A DNA stretch of 64,000 nucleotides, taken from contig DAOTVC010000027.1 of assembly GCA_034437215.1 (NCBI GenBank), positions 1-64,000 of the forward strand, given 5' to 3'. Under the pieces are notes generated by a model. That model made no database searches, was not told the origin of the DNA, and saw only the letters and a program-made list of their open reading frames with translations. Made by a program: the position numbers and the translations under genes. Below, one piece after another: positions 49,622-59,361 of the stretch; the stretch's first letter is position 1; every line of letters starts with the position of its first letter. Origin of the DNA: DAOTVC01 sp034437215. Lineage in GTDB: Bacteria > Chloroflexota > Anaerolineae > B4-G1 > SLSP01.

Positions 49622-50926
49622 TCAATCCGTTATCTCGTTCCAGGCATGGCGCACGGCCTCTTTGAAATCCTCCCAGGGGCCCTCGTAATCCTCCTCTTCT
49701 TCCCAGCGGCGCCGGGCCTGAGGCTCGACCTCTTTCCAATCGCGGTCCGCGTAATCGGGTTCGTTCGCGAGGTCGTAACCGAAGCGGTAGGCGGGCCGGG
49801 TTTCGGCGTAGGTGTACCCGCGGCTGAGGTAGTAATCGCTGTAGTGGGTGCGGAAGCCCTCTTCGTAGTTAGCGAAGGGATCACTCCTGCCGGTGTCGGC
49901 GAGATCGTACTCTTCCTCCCACTCCTCTTCGGCTTCGTGCTCACCCTCCTCCAGCCGCTCTACCTCGACCTCGGTATGGCGCTCGGTGTCCTTGACGGTC
50001 TCGGTGTGCTCGTCGACCTCCTTGCTGATCACAACCTCTTCCACCAACTCGGCGTCCTTGTCGACTACGACCTCCTCGGTGGCCTCCGTCATCTCGATGA
50101 CCCTCTCATCGAGGACCTCCTTACCGGCGAAGTCGGCCCCCTCGGCGGGGCGGTGCTCGACCTTGACCCGCTCGTCGCGCAGCGTCACCTCGCGCTCCAC
50201 GGGCTCCTTCACCACGTAGACGCGGACGCGGACGTCCTCCTCGCGGCGACGTTTGCTCACGTCGACGTGCTCCTCAACGATAGGGATGGTCTCGACCTCT
50301 TCCTCCTCCCACTCCTCCTCGTACTCCTCGGCGTAGCGGTCACGCTCAGTCCCGACCTCCTCCTGGGTGTAGGGCTCAGCCTCCTCGTCGTAGCCCTCCC
50401 AGCCCTCTTCGCGCCAGGCCTCGGCACGCCGCTCCATATCGACGGGATCGTAGTCCTCCATGATCTCCCGGGCTTCGTCCACCCGCTCGTCGACGGTCTG
50501 AATGACGACGAGGTTACCGCCACGGCGCACGCCTTCAGCGTAGACCTCGGCCTCCTCCTCGGGGAAGCCGGCGTCCACGAGCGCCCCGATCAGGCCGCCC
50601 GTCACCGCCCCGATACCCGCGGCCGCGGCGGCCGCACCGATGGCACCCGCCGTCAGGATGGGCCCCAGACCGGGCAGCACGACGGCGCTGACGATCAACC
50701 CACCGATGGTCCCGGCGACGGCGCCGAAGCCGACGGCATCCTGCATGTCGACCCCCTCCTCCTCCTCCTCAATCTCCCCCGTCTCCAGGTACTTCCCGTA
50801 CTTGCCCTCGGGATCGTAGGCCGTCAGGCTGATCTGCTCCCGATCGAAGCCCTCGTCCACCAGATCCTCGATCACATCGCGCGCCGTCTCCAACTCATCG
50901 TAGAGTGCGACCAGTGTCTTTGCCAT
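49622..50926 (-). CDS. DUF1269-type stress protein fused to a DUF2382-like domain, copy 2
   Basis: This 434-residue paralogue repeats the stress-protein N-terminus of its neighbour, then adds a DUF2382/YsnF-like region (about 210-330). That region has alternating segments RVRVYVVKEPVEREVTLRDERVKVE and EVLDERVIEMTEATEEVVV, in a family often linked with PRC-barrel and stress proteins. The C-terminus (DYYLSRGYTYAETRPAYRFGYDLANE) is Tyr/Glu-rich. It starts at 50926 behind GGAGGG. Confidence 0.7.
   Translation of the reverse strand: MAKTLVALYDELETARDVIEDLVDEGFDREQISLTAYDPEGKYGKYLETGEIEEEEEGVDMQDAVGFGAVAGTIGGLIVSAVVLPGLGPILTAGAIGAAAAAAGIGAVTGGLIGALVDAGFPEEEAEVYAEGVRRGGNLVVIQTVDERVDEAREIMEDYDPVDMERRAEAWREEGWEGYDEEAEPYTQEEVGTERDRYAEEYEEEWEEEEVETIPIVEEHVDVSKRRREEDVRVRVYVVKEPVEREVTLRDERVKVEHRPAEGADFAGKEVLDERVIEMTEATEEVVVDKDAELVEEVVISKEVDEHTETVKDTERHTEVEVERLEEGEHEAEEEWEEEYDLADTGRSDPFANYEEGFRTHYSDYYLSRGYTYAETRPAYRFGYDLANEPDYADRDWKEVEPQARRRWEEEEDYEGPWEDFKEAVRHAWNEITD
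50385..50926 (-). repeat. Direct duplication unit, copy 2
   Basis: Partner of 48895-49429; same orientation, separated by about 960 bases. The copies diverge by a short in-frame insertion after the first 47 codons. Confidence 0.75.
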
Positions 50927-51091
50927 GTTGTTACCCTCCTAGTCATTTGAATCTCAGTCATACAACGGTCTAGTGTTTTGCTATAAGGTGCCCAGTGAAG
51001 ACTACCTCGCCTCACTTGTAAAAGCGGGCAGCAGCTAGTTCTACCCTTACACTCTATCGTGGCAGCTCTTCCACCTCCCCTCTGGTATGAG

Positions 51092-51110
51092 CTATGGCTC
51101 TACTGAAAAA
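51092..51110 (+). repeat. End motif of the palindromic repeat family
   Basis: CTATGGCTCTACTGAAA matches 42691-42707 exactly over 17 bases. Only this one end is present here, so it may be a truncated copy. Confidence 0.55.
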
Positions 51111-51186
51111 TCGGGTTTTTAGCACAGTGACCTACTGTATAGCGGTCTTACAAGAGCTTGAGACCTTGAATTTAGGGAGTTGATTC

Positions 51187-51299
51187 GGGTGTGTTTCACT
51201 TGAGTTAAACCGCGGCGCGAAACGCAAACTGTGAGACCCTCACGTTTCACGCTTTGCTTTGTAGCCAGGGTTAGCTCACAACTGGATTGAAACACACCC
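51187..51299. repeat. 113-bp imperfect palindrome
   Basis: GGGTGTGTTTCA (51187-51198) and its exact complement (51288-51299) close an element with an inner CTCACGTTTCACGC arm, as in the hairpin at 16770. It has the layout of a small palindromic repeat. Confidence 0.6.
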
Positions 51300-51690
51300 C
51301 GACCAGCCCCTATCCTAATCTTGCCGTCGATGGACACAAAAACCATACTTTCATGCTACCAAAGTTATGGAGCGGCGTCCATGTGCTGAGATATATAAAA
51401 GGGATATAACTTTAGATATAGTTACTCCCTCCCTGGCCCTATAAGCAGGTTGAAATTCTAGGGGTCGGTGATATGGTAACGATCATGGAAGAAGACGAGC
51501 GTTCTTCAACGAGAGGGTAACTGCTCCAACCAAGTCTGAACACTCGTAGAAGCATAGCTTCCGCAGTCCCTATAGACTACCCTCAATCTCATAAAGCCTG
51601 GACAGCTGCGAAGGAGGTGGTAGCAGACGCAAGAGATGGCACGCCAATAGACGTCATAGAACTAAACCTTTATCCTGAGGAGGAGAACGT

Positions 51691-52668
51691 ATGTCTCGAA
51701 AGATCTGGTCCCTGCTAAGCTTGTTGCTGGTCCTGAGCCTCGTCTTCACCGGGTGTCAACAGACACCACCGGGCGACACGGAAGCGGAGGGCGCAGAACT
51801 CACCTTCTACGTGGTCAGCCACGGTGGACCGGGTGATCCCTTCTGGGGTGTGGTCATGCAGGGTATGGAAGACGCTGCCCGGCACATGAACGTCAACGCT
51901 ACCTACAGCGGACCCGAAAAGTACTCCGTGGACGAGTTGGTGAATCTGCTCAACAGCGCCATCGCAGCCCGGCCCGACGGCATCGCCGTGACCATGACCG
52001 ATCCCGCCGCTCTCGACGAGCCGCTGCGGCGGGCCATCGAGCAGGGCATTCCGGTTGTTGCCGTCAACGTGCCCGACCTGCGCGAGGAGCCCATCCCCTA
52101 CATGTTCTACGTGGGGGGTGACGAGTATCTGGGCGGCGTCTTCGCCGCGGAGCGCATGCTCGAGGAGCGCACACCGCAACGGGCCGTCTGTGCCATCCAC
52201 GAGGTCGGGCACAGTGGCCTGGAGACCCGCTGCCGGGGCTTCAGCGACGTGATGACCGAAGCCGGGGTGACCGTGGACAAGCTGGACATCGGCGTCGACC
52301 CCACCGTCGCGTTGGAGACCATCAGCAGCTACCTTATCGCGAATTCCGACACCGATGCGATCTTCACCCTCGGCTCCCTCGGCGCCGAGCCCGTCATCAA
52401 GTACATCCGGGATGAGGGGCTGCAGGGCGAGCTGCTGCACGGCAGCTACGACCTCCACGAAGGCACCCTCAACGCCATCCAGGAGGGCATCACGCTCTTC
52501 ACCATCGACCAGCAGCAGTATCTGCAGGGGTACATGCCCATCGTCTGGCTCACCCTCTACAACCAATACCAGATGGAGCCGGCTAACGACCTGCTCACCG
52601 GTCCTGCCATCGTCGACGCTTCGAACGTCGATCCCATCGCCGATCTCATCAAAGCCGGCTATCGCTAA
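51691..52668 (+). CDS. Periplasmic sugar-binding lipoprotein of an RbsB-type ABC importer
   Basis: This 325-residue protein has a lipoprotein signal (LVFTGC, Cys22) and a type I periplasmic-binding fold: LTFYVVSHGGPGDPFWGVVMQGMEDAA and SAIAARPDGIAVTMTDPAALDEPLRRAIEQGIPVVAVN. It delivers a sugar or sugar alcohol to the permease encoded next. GAGGAGAAC precedes the ATG. It opens a SBP-permease-ATPase-gnd operon, so a substrate that enters the pentose phosphate pathway is plausible. Confidence 0.88.
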   Translation: MSRKIWSLLSLLLVLSLVFTGCQQTPPGDTEAEGAELTFYVVSHGGPGDPFWGVVMQGMEDAARHMNVNATYSGPEKYSVDELVNLLNSAIAARPDGIAVTMTDPAALDEPLRRAIEQGIPVVAVNVPDLREEPIPYMFYVGGDEYLGGVFAAERMLEERTPQRAVCAIHEVGHSGLETRCRGFSDVMTEAGVTVDKLDIGVDPTVALETISSYLIANSDTDAIFTLGSLGAEPVIKYIRDEGLQGELLHGSYDLHEGTLNAIQEGITLFTIDQQQYLQGYMPIVWLTLYNQYQMEPANDLLTGPAIVDASNVDPIADLIKAGYR

Positions 52669-52726
52669 CTCTCAGACGATTCAGGGGCGGCACAACCGTG
52701 CTGTCCCTGAATCCCCAAGGAGCATC

Positions 52727-53718
52727 ATGGAGCAATCCGCAAGCAGAGAGGGAAGCTCGCCCTGGAAGAGGCTCTCCGTCCGGTTGGCCCGTAAGCCGGA
52801 GATGGGGGCCCTCATCGGCTTTCTCGTCGTGCTCGTCGGCTTCACCATCTTTGCACCCTACTTTCTGACCCTCGCCTCTCTCTCGGGGATCCTGACGGTA
52901 GCCGCCGAGCTGGGGATCGTCGCTGCAGGCGTCACCTTCCTCATGATCTCGGGGGAGTTCGACCTCTCCGTCGGCTCGCTGCTCGGGGTGGGGGCGATGG
53001 CCTTCGCCTGGTTTGCGAAGAACCGAGGCTGGCCCCACCTTCCCGCCTTTGCCGTCGCCCTGCTCCTCACCACCCTGGCGGGCGTCCTGAACGGCCTCCT
53101 GGTAGTCCGCACCGGCGTCCCCTCCTTCATCATCACCCTCGGAGCGATGATGGTGTGGCGGGGCGCCCTTCTGGCCGTCACCCGCGGCTTTCCCATCAGC
53201 ATCGCGGGGAGCTCCGGGCTCCTCTTTGCTCTGGGCGGGCGCTTCGCCGGCGGATTCCACATGTCGGCCTTCTGGTTTCTCGGCATCGTCGGCATCCTGA
53301 GCGTCGTGCTCCACCACACCGACTACGGCAACGGGGTCTTCGCGACGGGGGGTGCTCCCGACTCGGCCAGGGCCATGGGGATCCATGTCAACCGTACGAA
53401 GGTCCTGAACTTCGCCCTCGTGGGCCTGTTGAGCGGGCTGGCAGGCATCATCCAGTTCAGCCGCTTTCTCTCGGTAGACCCTCTGCGGGGGACGGAGTGG
53501 GAGCTGCAGACCATCGCGGCGGCGGCGATCGGGGGCACCCTCCTCACGGGCGGATACGGAAGTGTACTGGGCACCTTCTTGGGGGTCCTGACCATCGCCA
53601 TGGTGCGCTCGGGGCTGGTGCTCGCCGGAGCCCCCACCTACTACTACCGCGCCTTCATCGGGATCATTCTCGTCTTCGCCGTCGTCTTCAACACCCTGAT
53701 CCGCGGGAGAATGCAGGA

Positions 53719-53722
<4 letters not shown>
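52727..53722 (+). CDS. ABC sugar transporter permease (RbsC family)
   Basis: This 331-residue membrane protein has eight to ten helices and BPD_transp_2 motifs: AAGVTFLMISGEFDLSVGSLLGVGAM and GLLSGLAGIIQFSRFLSVDP. AAAIGGTLLTGGYGSVLGTFLGV, the cytoplasmic coupling region, follows. It forms the pore with the neighbouring ATPase. Its last codon overlaps the ATPase start (ATGA). The ATG at 52727 follows AAGGAG. Confidence 0.9.
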
Positions 53723-54501
<779 letters not shown>

Positions 54502-54528
54502 GTGAGAACAAGGAGACAGGGAGACAGG

Positions 54529-55977
54529 ATGAACCAGCACGGACAGAAGGCGGATATCGGTATCATCGGGTTAGGCGTCATGGGGCGGATGTTGGCGCTG
54601 AACATGGAGCGCAACGGCTACACCGTTGCCGGGTACGATCTCAGCGAGGAGACGGTACGGGCGTTCGAAGAGGAGCATCCCGAGAAGCGGCTCGTGGGCT
54701 GCACGACCCTGGAGGGCTTTCTGAAGGTGCTGGAGAGGCCCCGGCGCATCATGGTGATGGTGCCCTCGGGCAAGCCCGTGGACGCGGTCATCGTGGGGTT
54801 GAAGCCCCTTCTCGATGAGGGGGACCTGCTCATCGACGGCGGCAACTCCTTCTTCAAGGAGACCGAACGGCGGAGCCGGGAGCTGGAGGCCCAAGACGTC
54901 CTCTATCTGGGGACGGGGGTCAGCGGCGGCGAGTACGGCGCCCTCTGGGGGCCCTCCATCATGCCGGGGGGACAGCGGCAGGGCTGGGAGCTGGTGCAGC
55001 CCATCTTCGAGGAGATCGCCGCCCGCGTGGATGACGAACCCTGCGTCGCCTACATCGGCCCCGCAGGAGCCGGGCACTACGTCAAGATGGTGCACAACGG
55101 GATCGAGTATGGGATGATGCAGCTTATCGCCGAGACCTACGACCTCCTCCACCGGGGGCTCGGCCTCTCCACCGAGGCGCTGTACGAGATCTTCACCGCG
55201 TGGAACGAGGCGGAGCTGAACTCCTACCTCGTCGAGATCACCGCTGCCATCTTTACCATGATAGACGAAAGCGTGGGGCGCTCCCTCATCGACGTCATCC
55301 TGGACGAGGCAAAGCAGAAGGGCACCGGCAAGTGGACCTCGCAGAACGCCATGGACGTCGGCGTGCCCACCCCTACCATCGACGCCGCCGTCCAGTCGCG
55401 GATCATCTCCGCCTACAAGGCCGAGCGGGTGGAAGCGGCGGCGGTGTTGGAGGGACCGGAGGCCAAGGTGGAGGGAGATCGCGACGAGATCGTGCAGGCG
55501 ATGCGCGACGCCCTCTTCGCCGCCATCATCTGCACCTACGCCCAGGGCTTCGCCCTCCTGCGCGCCGCCAGCCAGGAGTACGACTACGACCTCGACCTCT
55601 CCGCCATCGCCCGCATCTGGCGGGGCGGCTGCATCATCCGCGCCCGCTTCCTCGAGGAGATCCGCGCCGCCTACCAGCGCCATCCCGATCTCAAGAATCT
55701 GCTGATAGACGAGCAGATCGGTAAACAGGTCGGGGCGCGCCAGGGCGCGCTGCGCCGGGCGGTGGAGATGATGGTGGCCCAGGGCCTGCCCGCGGCGGCC
55801 TTCAGCGCCACCCTCGCCTACTTCGACGCCTACCGGAACGCGCGCCTGCCCGCCAACCTCATCCAGGCACAGCGGGACTACTTCGGCGCCCACACCTACC
55901 GGCGCACCGATCAGTCCGGCTTCTTTCACACCAAGTGGGTGGACATGGAGATCGGGCCTACCCTGGAGAGAGAGTAG
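54529..55977 (+). CDS. gnd: 6-phosphogluconate dehydrogenase (decarboxylating)
   Basis: This 482-residue enzyme oxidises 6-phosphogluconate to ribulose-5-phosphate with NADP+. It has IGIIGLGVMGRMLALNMERNGYTVAGYD (Rossmann), LLIDGGNSFFKETERR, GTGVSGGEYGALWGPSIMPGG, and the catalytic segment AGHYVKMVHNGIEYGMMQLIAE with Lys and Asn; full length for the family. Its position after the sugar transporter genes suggests the imported compound is used through this pathway. GGAGACAGG precedes the ATG. Confidence 0.95.
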   Translation: MNQHGQKADIGIIGLGVMGRMLALNMERNGYTVAGYDLSEETVRAFEEEHPEKRLVGCTTLEGFLKVLERPRRIMVMVPSGKPVDAVIVGLKPLLDEGDLLIDGGNSFFKETERRSRELEAQDVLYLGTGVSGGEYGALWGPSIMPGGQRQGWELVQPIFEEIAARVDDEPCVAYIGPAGAGHYVKMVHNGIEYGMMQLIAETYDLLHRGLGLSTEALYEIFTAWNEAELNSYLVEITAAIFTMIDESVGRSLIDVILDEAKQKGTGKWTSQNAMDVGVPTPTIDAAVQSRIISAYKAERVEAAAVLEGPEAKVEGDRDEIVQAMRDALFAAIICTYAQGFALLRAASQEYDYDLDLSAIARIWRGGCIIRARFLEEIRAAYQRHPDLKNLLIDEQIGKQVGARQGALRRAVEMMVAQGLPAAAFSATLAYFDAYRNARLPANLIQAQRDYFGAHTYRRTDQSGFFHTKWVDMEIGPTLERE

Positions 55978-56001
55978 CCGGCGATCCTTCAGAGATACGC
56001 A

Positions 56002-56028
56002 GCCGGGGGTCACGCTGTGGCCCCCGGC
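56002..56028 (+). terminator. Terminator-like hairpin after gnd
   Basis: GCCGGGGGTCAC (56002-56013) pairs with GTGGCCCCCGGC (56017-56028) around GCT, with one wobble pair. It lies 24 bases after gnd. The rest of the gap to 56269 is filled with CCCTGATT/ACTGATCA-like words and no gene. Confidence 0.6.
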
Positions 56029-56269
56029 CGGTAGACCCCCCTTGTGCTTTTCGCGCATCCCGCTACACTTCTTCTCGGAAAGCAGACCTGATAAGAAGAG
56101 GCATGCGCGCGTATAAATTGTCATCTAGTCATCCGTGTTCACCCGGTCAGGAGACAGACCCGAGTATCCGAGAGCGCTAAACAGCAGTTCCCTAATCCCT
56201 GATTTACCGATCCCTGTTCCCTTCTCTCCACTTACCACTCACTGATCACTCTTTCCCAAGGAGGCAACT

Positions 56270-57580
56270 TTGTCGCTCAAAGCCGTCAAGTCCTATACTT
56301 ACTCCCAGATCGTCAACGCCTGGTGCCTCTACGACTGGGGGAGCTCGGCCTTCTCCACCACCATCGAGGCCGCCGTCCTGCCGGTCTTCTTCGAACAGGT
56401 GGTGGCCCCCCACCTCGGACCTCTCGCCACCTCCTACTGGGCATACACCAACAGCATCTCCCTCTTCGTCACCGCCCTCATGGCCCCCGTTCTGGGGAGC
56501 ATCGCCGACTACATCGGCGGGAAGAAGCGGTTCCTGGCCTTCTTCGCCGCCATCGGCATCGTAGCCACCCTCCTCATGTTCTTCATAGGACCGGGGGCCA
56601 TCTACCCCACTCTGGTGCTCTTCTTCCTCGGAACCGTAGGGCTCGGCGGCTCATACATCTTCTACGATGCCCTTCTGCCCCACGTGGCGCGGGAGGGCGA
56701 ACTCGATCAGGTCTCCACCAAGGGATACGCCCTGGGCTATCTCGGCGGCGGAATCCTGCTGGCCATCAATATCGTGATGATTCAGTACCTCTTTCCCGGA
56801 AGCACGCTGGGACCTCGCCTCTCCTTTGTCAGCGTCGCCATCTGGTGGGCGCTCTTCACCCTCCCGCTCCTGCGGAGGGTCTCCGAACCCCCCCCGGTCA
56901 CCGAGGGCATCGGCGCGGGCGCCAGCCCGGTGCAGGCGGGCTTCCAACGTCTGACCCAGACCTTAACGGAGATGCGCAAGTACGAGGAGCTCTTCAAATT
57001 CCTCATCGCCTTCTGGCTCTACAACGACGGCATCGGGACCATCATCAAGATGGCGACCATCTACGGTTCCGCCATCGGGATTGGCATGCTCGACCTGATC
57101 GGAGCGCTGCTCCTCACCCAGTTCGTCGGCATCCCCTTCTCACTGCTCTTCGGCAAGTTCAGCAAGCGGGTCGGGACGAAGCGTTCCATCATGATCGGCC
57201 TGGGCTGGTACGCTCTCATCACCATCCTGAGCTACTTCATGACCCAGCCCTGGCACTTCTGGGGATTGGCCTTCGCGGTGGGTATGGTACAGGGAGGCAC
57301 CCAGGCTCTCAGCCGCAGCCTCTTCAGCGCGATGGCTCCCAAGGCCCGCAGCGCCGAGTTCTTCGGCTTCTACGACATCTCCAGCAAGTTCGCCGGCATC
57401 CTCGGCCCCCTGCTCTTTGGGCTCGTGGCGCAGATCCTGGGCTCGAGCCGCTACAGTATCGTGGCCCTCATCATCTTCTTCCTCGGCGGCATCCTCCTCC
57501 TCACCCGCGTCGACGAGGAGGAGGGCATGCGCGTCGCCCAGGAGGAGAACCGCCTGGCGAAGGCGCGCGGCATTATCTGA
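56270..57580 (+). CDS. UMF1/Atg22-family MFS transporter
   Basis: This 436-residue protein has 12 membrane helices and the UMF1 landmarks VNAWCLYDWGSSAFSTTI near the start, FYDALLPHVAREGELDQVSTKGYALGYLGGGILLAIN after helix 4, and FWLYNDGIGTIIKMATIYG later. Relatives export or import amino acids or metabolites in bacteria; the substrate is unknown. The TTG start at 56270 is supported by an AAGGAGG at 56258. An intrinsic terminator follows. Confidence 0.85.
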   Translation: MSLKAVKSYTYSQIVNAWCLYDWGSSAFSTTIEAAVLPVFFEQVVAPHLGPLATSYWAYTNSISLFVTALMAPVLGSIADYIGGKKRFLAFFAAIGIVATLLMFFIGPGAIYPTLVLFFLGTVGLGGSYIFYDALLPHVAREGELDQVSTKGYALGYLGGGILLAINIVMIQYLFPGSTLGPRLSFVSVAIWWALFTLPLLRRVSEPPPVTEGIGAGASPVQAGFQRLTQTLTEMRKYEELFKFLIAFWLYNDGIGTIIKMATIYGSAIGIGMLDLIGALLLTQFVGIPFSLLFGKFSKRVGTKRSIMIGLGWYALITILSYFMTQPWHFWGLAFAVGMVQGGTQALSRSLFSAMAPKARSAEFFGFYDISSKFAGILGPLLFGLVAQILGSSRYSIVALIIFFLGGILLLTRVDEEEGMRVAQEENRLAKARGII

Positions 57581-57598
57581 ACCCTACCCCCAAATTCA

Positions 57599-57630
57599 GC
57601 CGCCGGGAGCAAGCTCCCGGCGGCTTTTTT
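57599..57630 (+). terminator. Intrinsic terminator after the UMF1 gene
   Basis: GCCGCCGGGAGC and its complement (57599-57624) with six T residues after (57625-57630), 18 bases past the stop. It is the clearest intrinsic terminator in the window. Confidence 0.9.
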
Positions 57631-57660
57631 ATCCTCCTCCCCGGGTGAGCGCACGAGACC

Positions 57661-57688
57661 TTGTCAGGCGACCGAAAGCGGGTAGAAT
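57661..57688 (+). promoter_or_regulatory. Promoter of murJ
   Basis: TTGTCA (57661-57666) and TAGAAT (57683-57688) with a 16-base spacer. The ATG at 57700 lies 11 bases after the -10 box, leaving an almost leaderless mRNA (about five bases). Confidence 0.6.
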
Positions 57689-57699
57689 GCCTTATTGTT

Positions 57700-59361
57700 A
57701 TGGATACTGAAACCTACGTCTCCGGAGAAGCCCGGCAGGTCACCCGGGCGGCGGCTCTCATATCCATCGGCAACATCACCAGCCGCGTCCTCGGCCTTCT
57801 CCGCGAGGTGGTCAAGTCCTACTTCTTTGGAGCCGGGGGCGCCGTGAGCGCCTTCGACGTCGCCGCGCAGGTCCCGACGATGTTCTACGACCTCATCGTC
57901 GGCGGGATGCTCAGCGCTGCCTTCGTGCCCGTCTTCTCCGACTACGCCCGGCCCGAACGCCGGCCCGAGCTCTGGCGGCTGTTGAGCATCGTGCTCACCC
58001 TCCTCGTCACCTTCCTGGGCACCTTCGTGCTCCTCATCGAGATCAAAGCGCCCCTCGTCGCCCGGCTGTTGGGCGGAGGCCTGGAGCCCGAGTACCTCGA
58101 GCTGGCGACCCAGATGATCCGCATCACCACCCCGGCCCTCCTCTTCCTCAGCATCTCCGGTATCCTTTCGGGCGTTCTCTACGCCCTACAGCGCTTCGAA
58201 CTGCCCGCCTTCGTCGGTACCCTCTCCAACCTCACCATGGTGCTGCTCGTCCTGCTGCTGGGCAAAAGCGCGCTGGGAAGTCGCAGCCTGGCCCTCGGTC
58301 TGCTCGCGGGCAGCATCGTCCAGATCCTCTTCCAGGCCTGGGCGCTCTCCGACGCCCGGCTGGATCTCCGGGCGGTCTTCGCCGGACACCCGGCCCTGCG
58401 CCTCATCGGCAGGCTCTACCTGCCCATCGGCCTGGGCCTCATCGTCGACCAGACGGCGGTGGCCCTCAGCTTCAACCTGGCCTCGCGTACGGGACCGAGC
58501 GGCATCGCCTACATGAAGTACGCCGCCTACCTCATCCAGTTCCCGTTGGGGATGGTGGTCACGGCGGTCTCCATCGCCATTCTGCCCACCCTCTCGCGCT
58601 ACGCCGCCGAGACGGCGGACGGGCCCTTTCGCGCCACGTTGGCCCAGGGCCTGCGCCTGGTCCTCATCCTCATCCTGCCCGCCGCCGCCCTCCTGCTGGC
58701 GCTGGCGGAGCCCGTCGTCGCCCTCCTCTTTCAGCGGGGTAACTTCATGCCCCTGGACACACCCCCCACAGCGCAGGCGGTGCGCTTCAACCTCCTGGGG
58801 CTGATCTTCGCGGCCCTCGATCAACCCCTGATCTTCGCCTTCTACGCCCGCAAGGACACCTGGACGCCGGCCCTCGTGGGGGTAGTGACGACGCTCTTCT
58901 ACACGCTCCTGGCCATCGTCCCGGCGCTCCTGGGTTTCCTGAGCCTGCCGACGCTCATCCTGGCGAACTCCCTCAAACTCACCGCCCATGCGCTCCTGAT
59001 GCTCTACCTCTTCACCCGCAAGATGGGCTCGCTGCACCGGTACGGTGTGGCACGCACCTCCCGGTTGGCCCTCACCGCGGCGGCGATCACGGTCTTGCCG
59101 GTACTGGGCGTACGCCTCCTTCTGGAGGCGACATCGCTCGAGGGTTTGCAGATGGTCCTGAGCCAGGTCGTCCTGGCAGGGAGCAGCGGCGCTCTGGTCT
59201 ACGTCGTCGTGCTACAACAGATGGGAGTTGAAGAGTTGAATCTCATAGGTCAGATGGTCCTACGGCGGGCGAAGCGCTTCTCCCGGCTCTGGCAGCGAGG
59301 TAAACGCCGCGTAGCGGAGAGAGGCATTATCCCCCAGAGAGGTGATGGCGATGAGGGCTAA
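57700..59361 (+). CDS. murJ: Lipid II flippase MurJ (MviN)
   Basis: This 553-residue protein with about 14 membrane helices flips lipid II for peptidoglycan synthesis. Typical parts are NITSRVLGLLREVVKSYFFGAGGAVSAFDVA, QVPTMFYDLIVGGMLSAAFVPVFSDY and ISILPTLSR-like VSIAILPTLSRYA, LFQRGNF. A peptidoglycan precursor flippase suits a wall-bearing cell. The end overlaps the next gene start by 11 bases. Confidence 0.92.
   Translation: MDTETYVSGEARQVTRAAALISIGNITSRVLGLLREVVKSYFFGAGGAVSAFDVAAQVPTMFYDLIVGGMLSAAFVPVFSDYARPERRPELWRLLSIVLTLLVTFLGTFVLLIEIKAPLVARLLGGGLEPEYLELATQMIRITTPALLFLSISGILSGVLYALQRFELPAFVGTLSNLTMVLLVLLLGKSALGSRSLALGLLAGSIVQILFQAWALSDARLDLRAVFAGHPALRLIGRLYLPIGLGLIVDQTAVALSFNLASRTGPSGIAYMKYAAYLIQFPLGMVVTAVSIAILPTLSRYAAETADGPFRATLAQGLRLVLILILPAAALLLALAEPVVALLFQRGNFMPLDTPPTAQAVRFNLLGLIFAALDQPLIFAFYARKDTWTPALVGVVTTLFYTLLAIVPALLGFLSLPTLILANSLKLTAHALLMLYLFTRKMGSLHRYGVARTSRLALTAAAITVLPVLGVRLLLEATSLEGLQMVLSQVVLAGSSGALVYVVVLQQMGVEELNLIGQMVLRRAKRFSRLWQRGKRRVAERGIIPQRGDGDEG

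Larger units (their letters stand above)
50927..51690. other. 764-bp AT-richer intergenic region with palindromes
   Basis: Between divergent genes, this is the longest gap in the window and clearly lower in GC. It holds the repeat-end motif at 51092-51110 and a 113-bp palindrome at 51187-51299. The part from 51340 to 51665 shows only small hairpins (GAAGAA...TTCTTC near 51490). No coding frame with a ribosome-binding site was found, and no clear promoter was identified. Confidence 0.6.
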
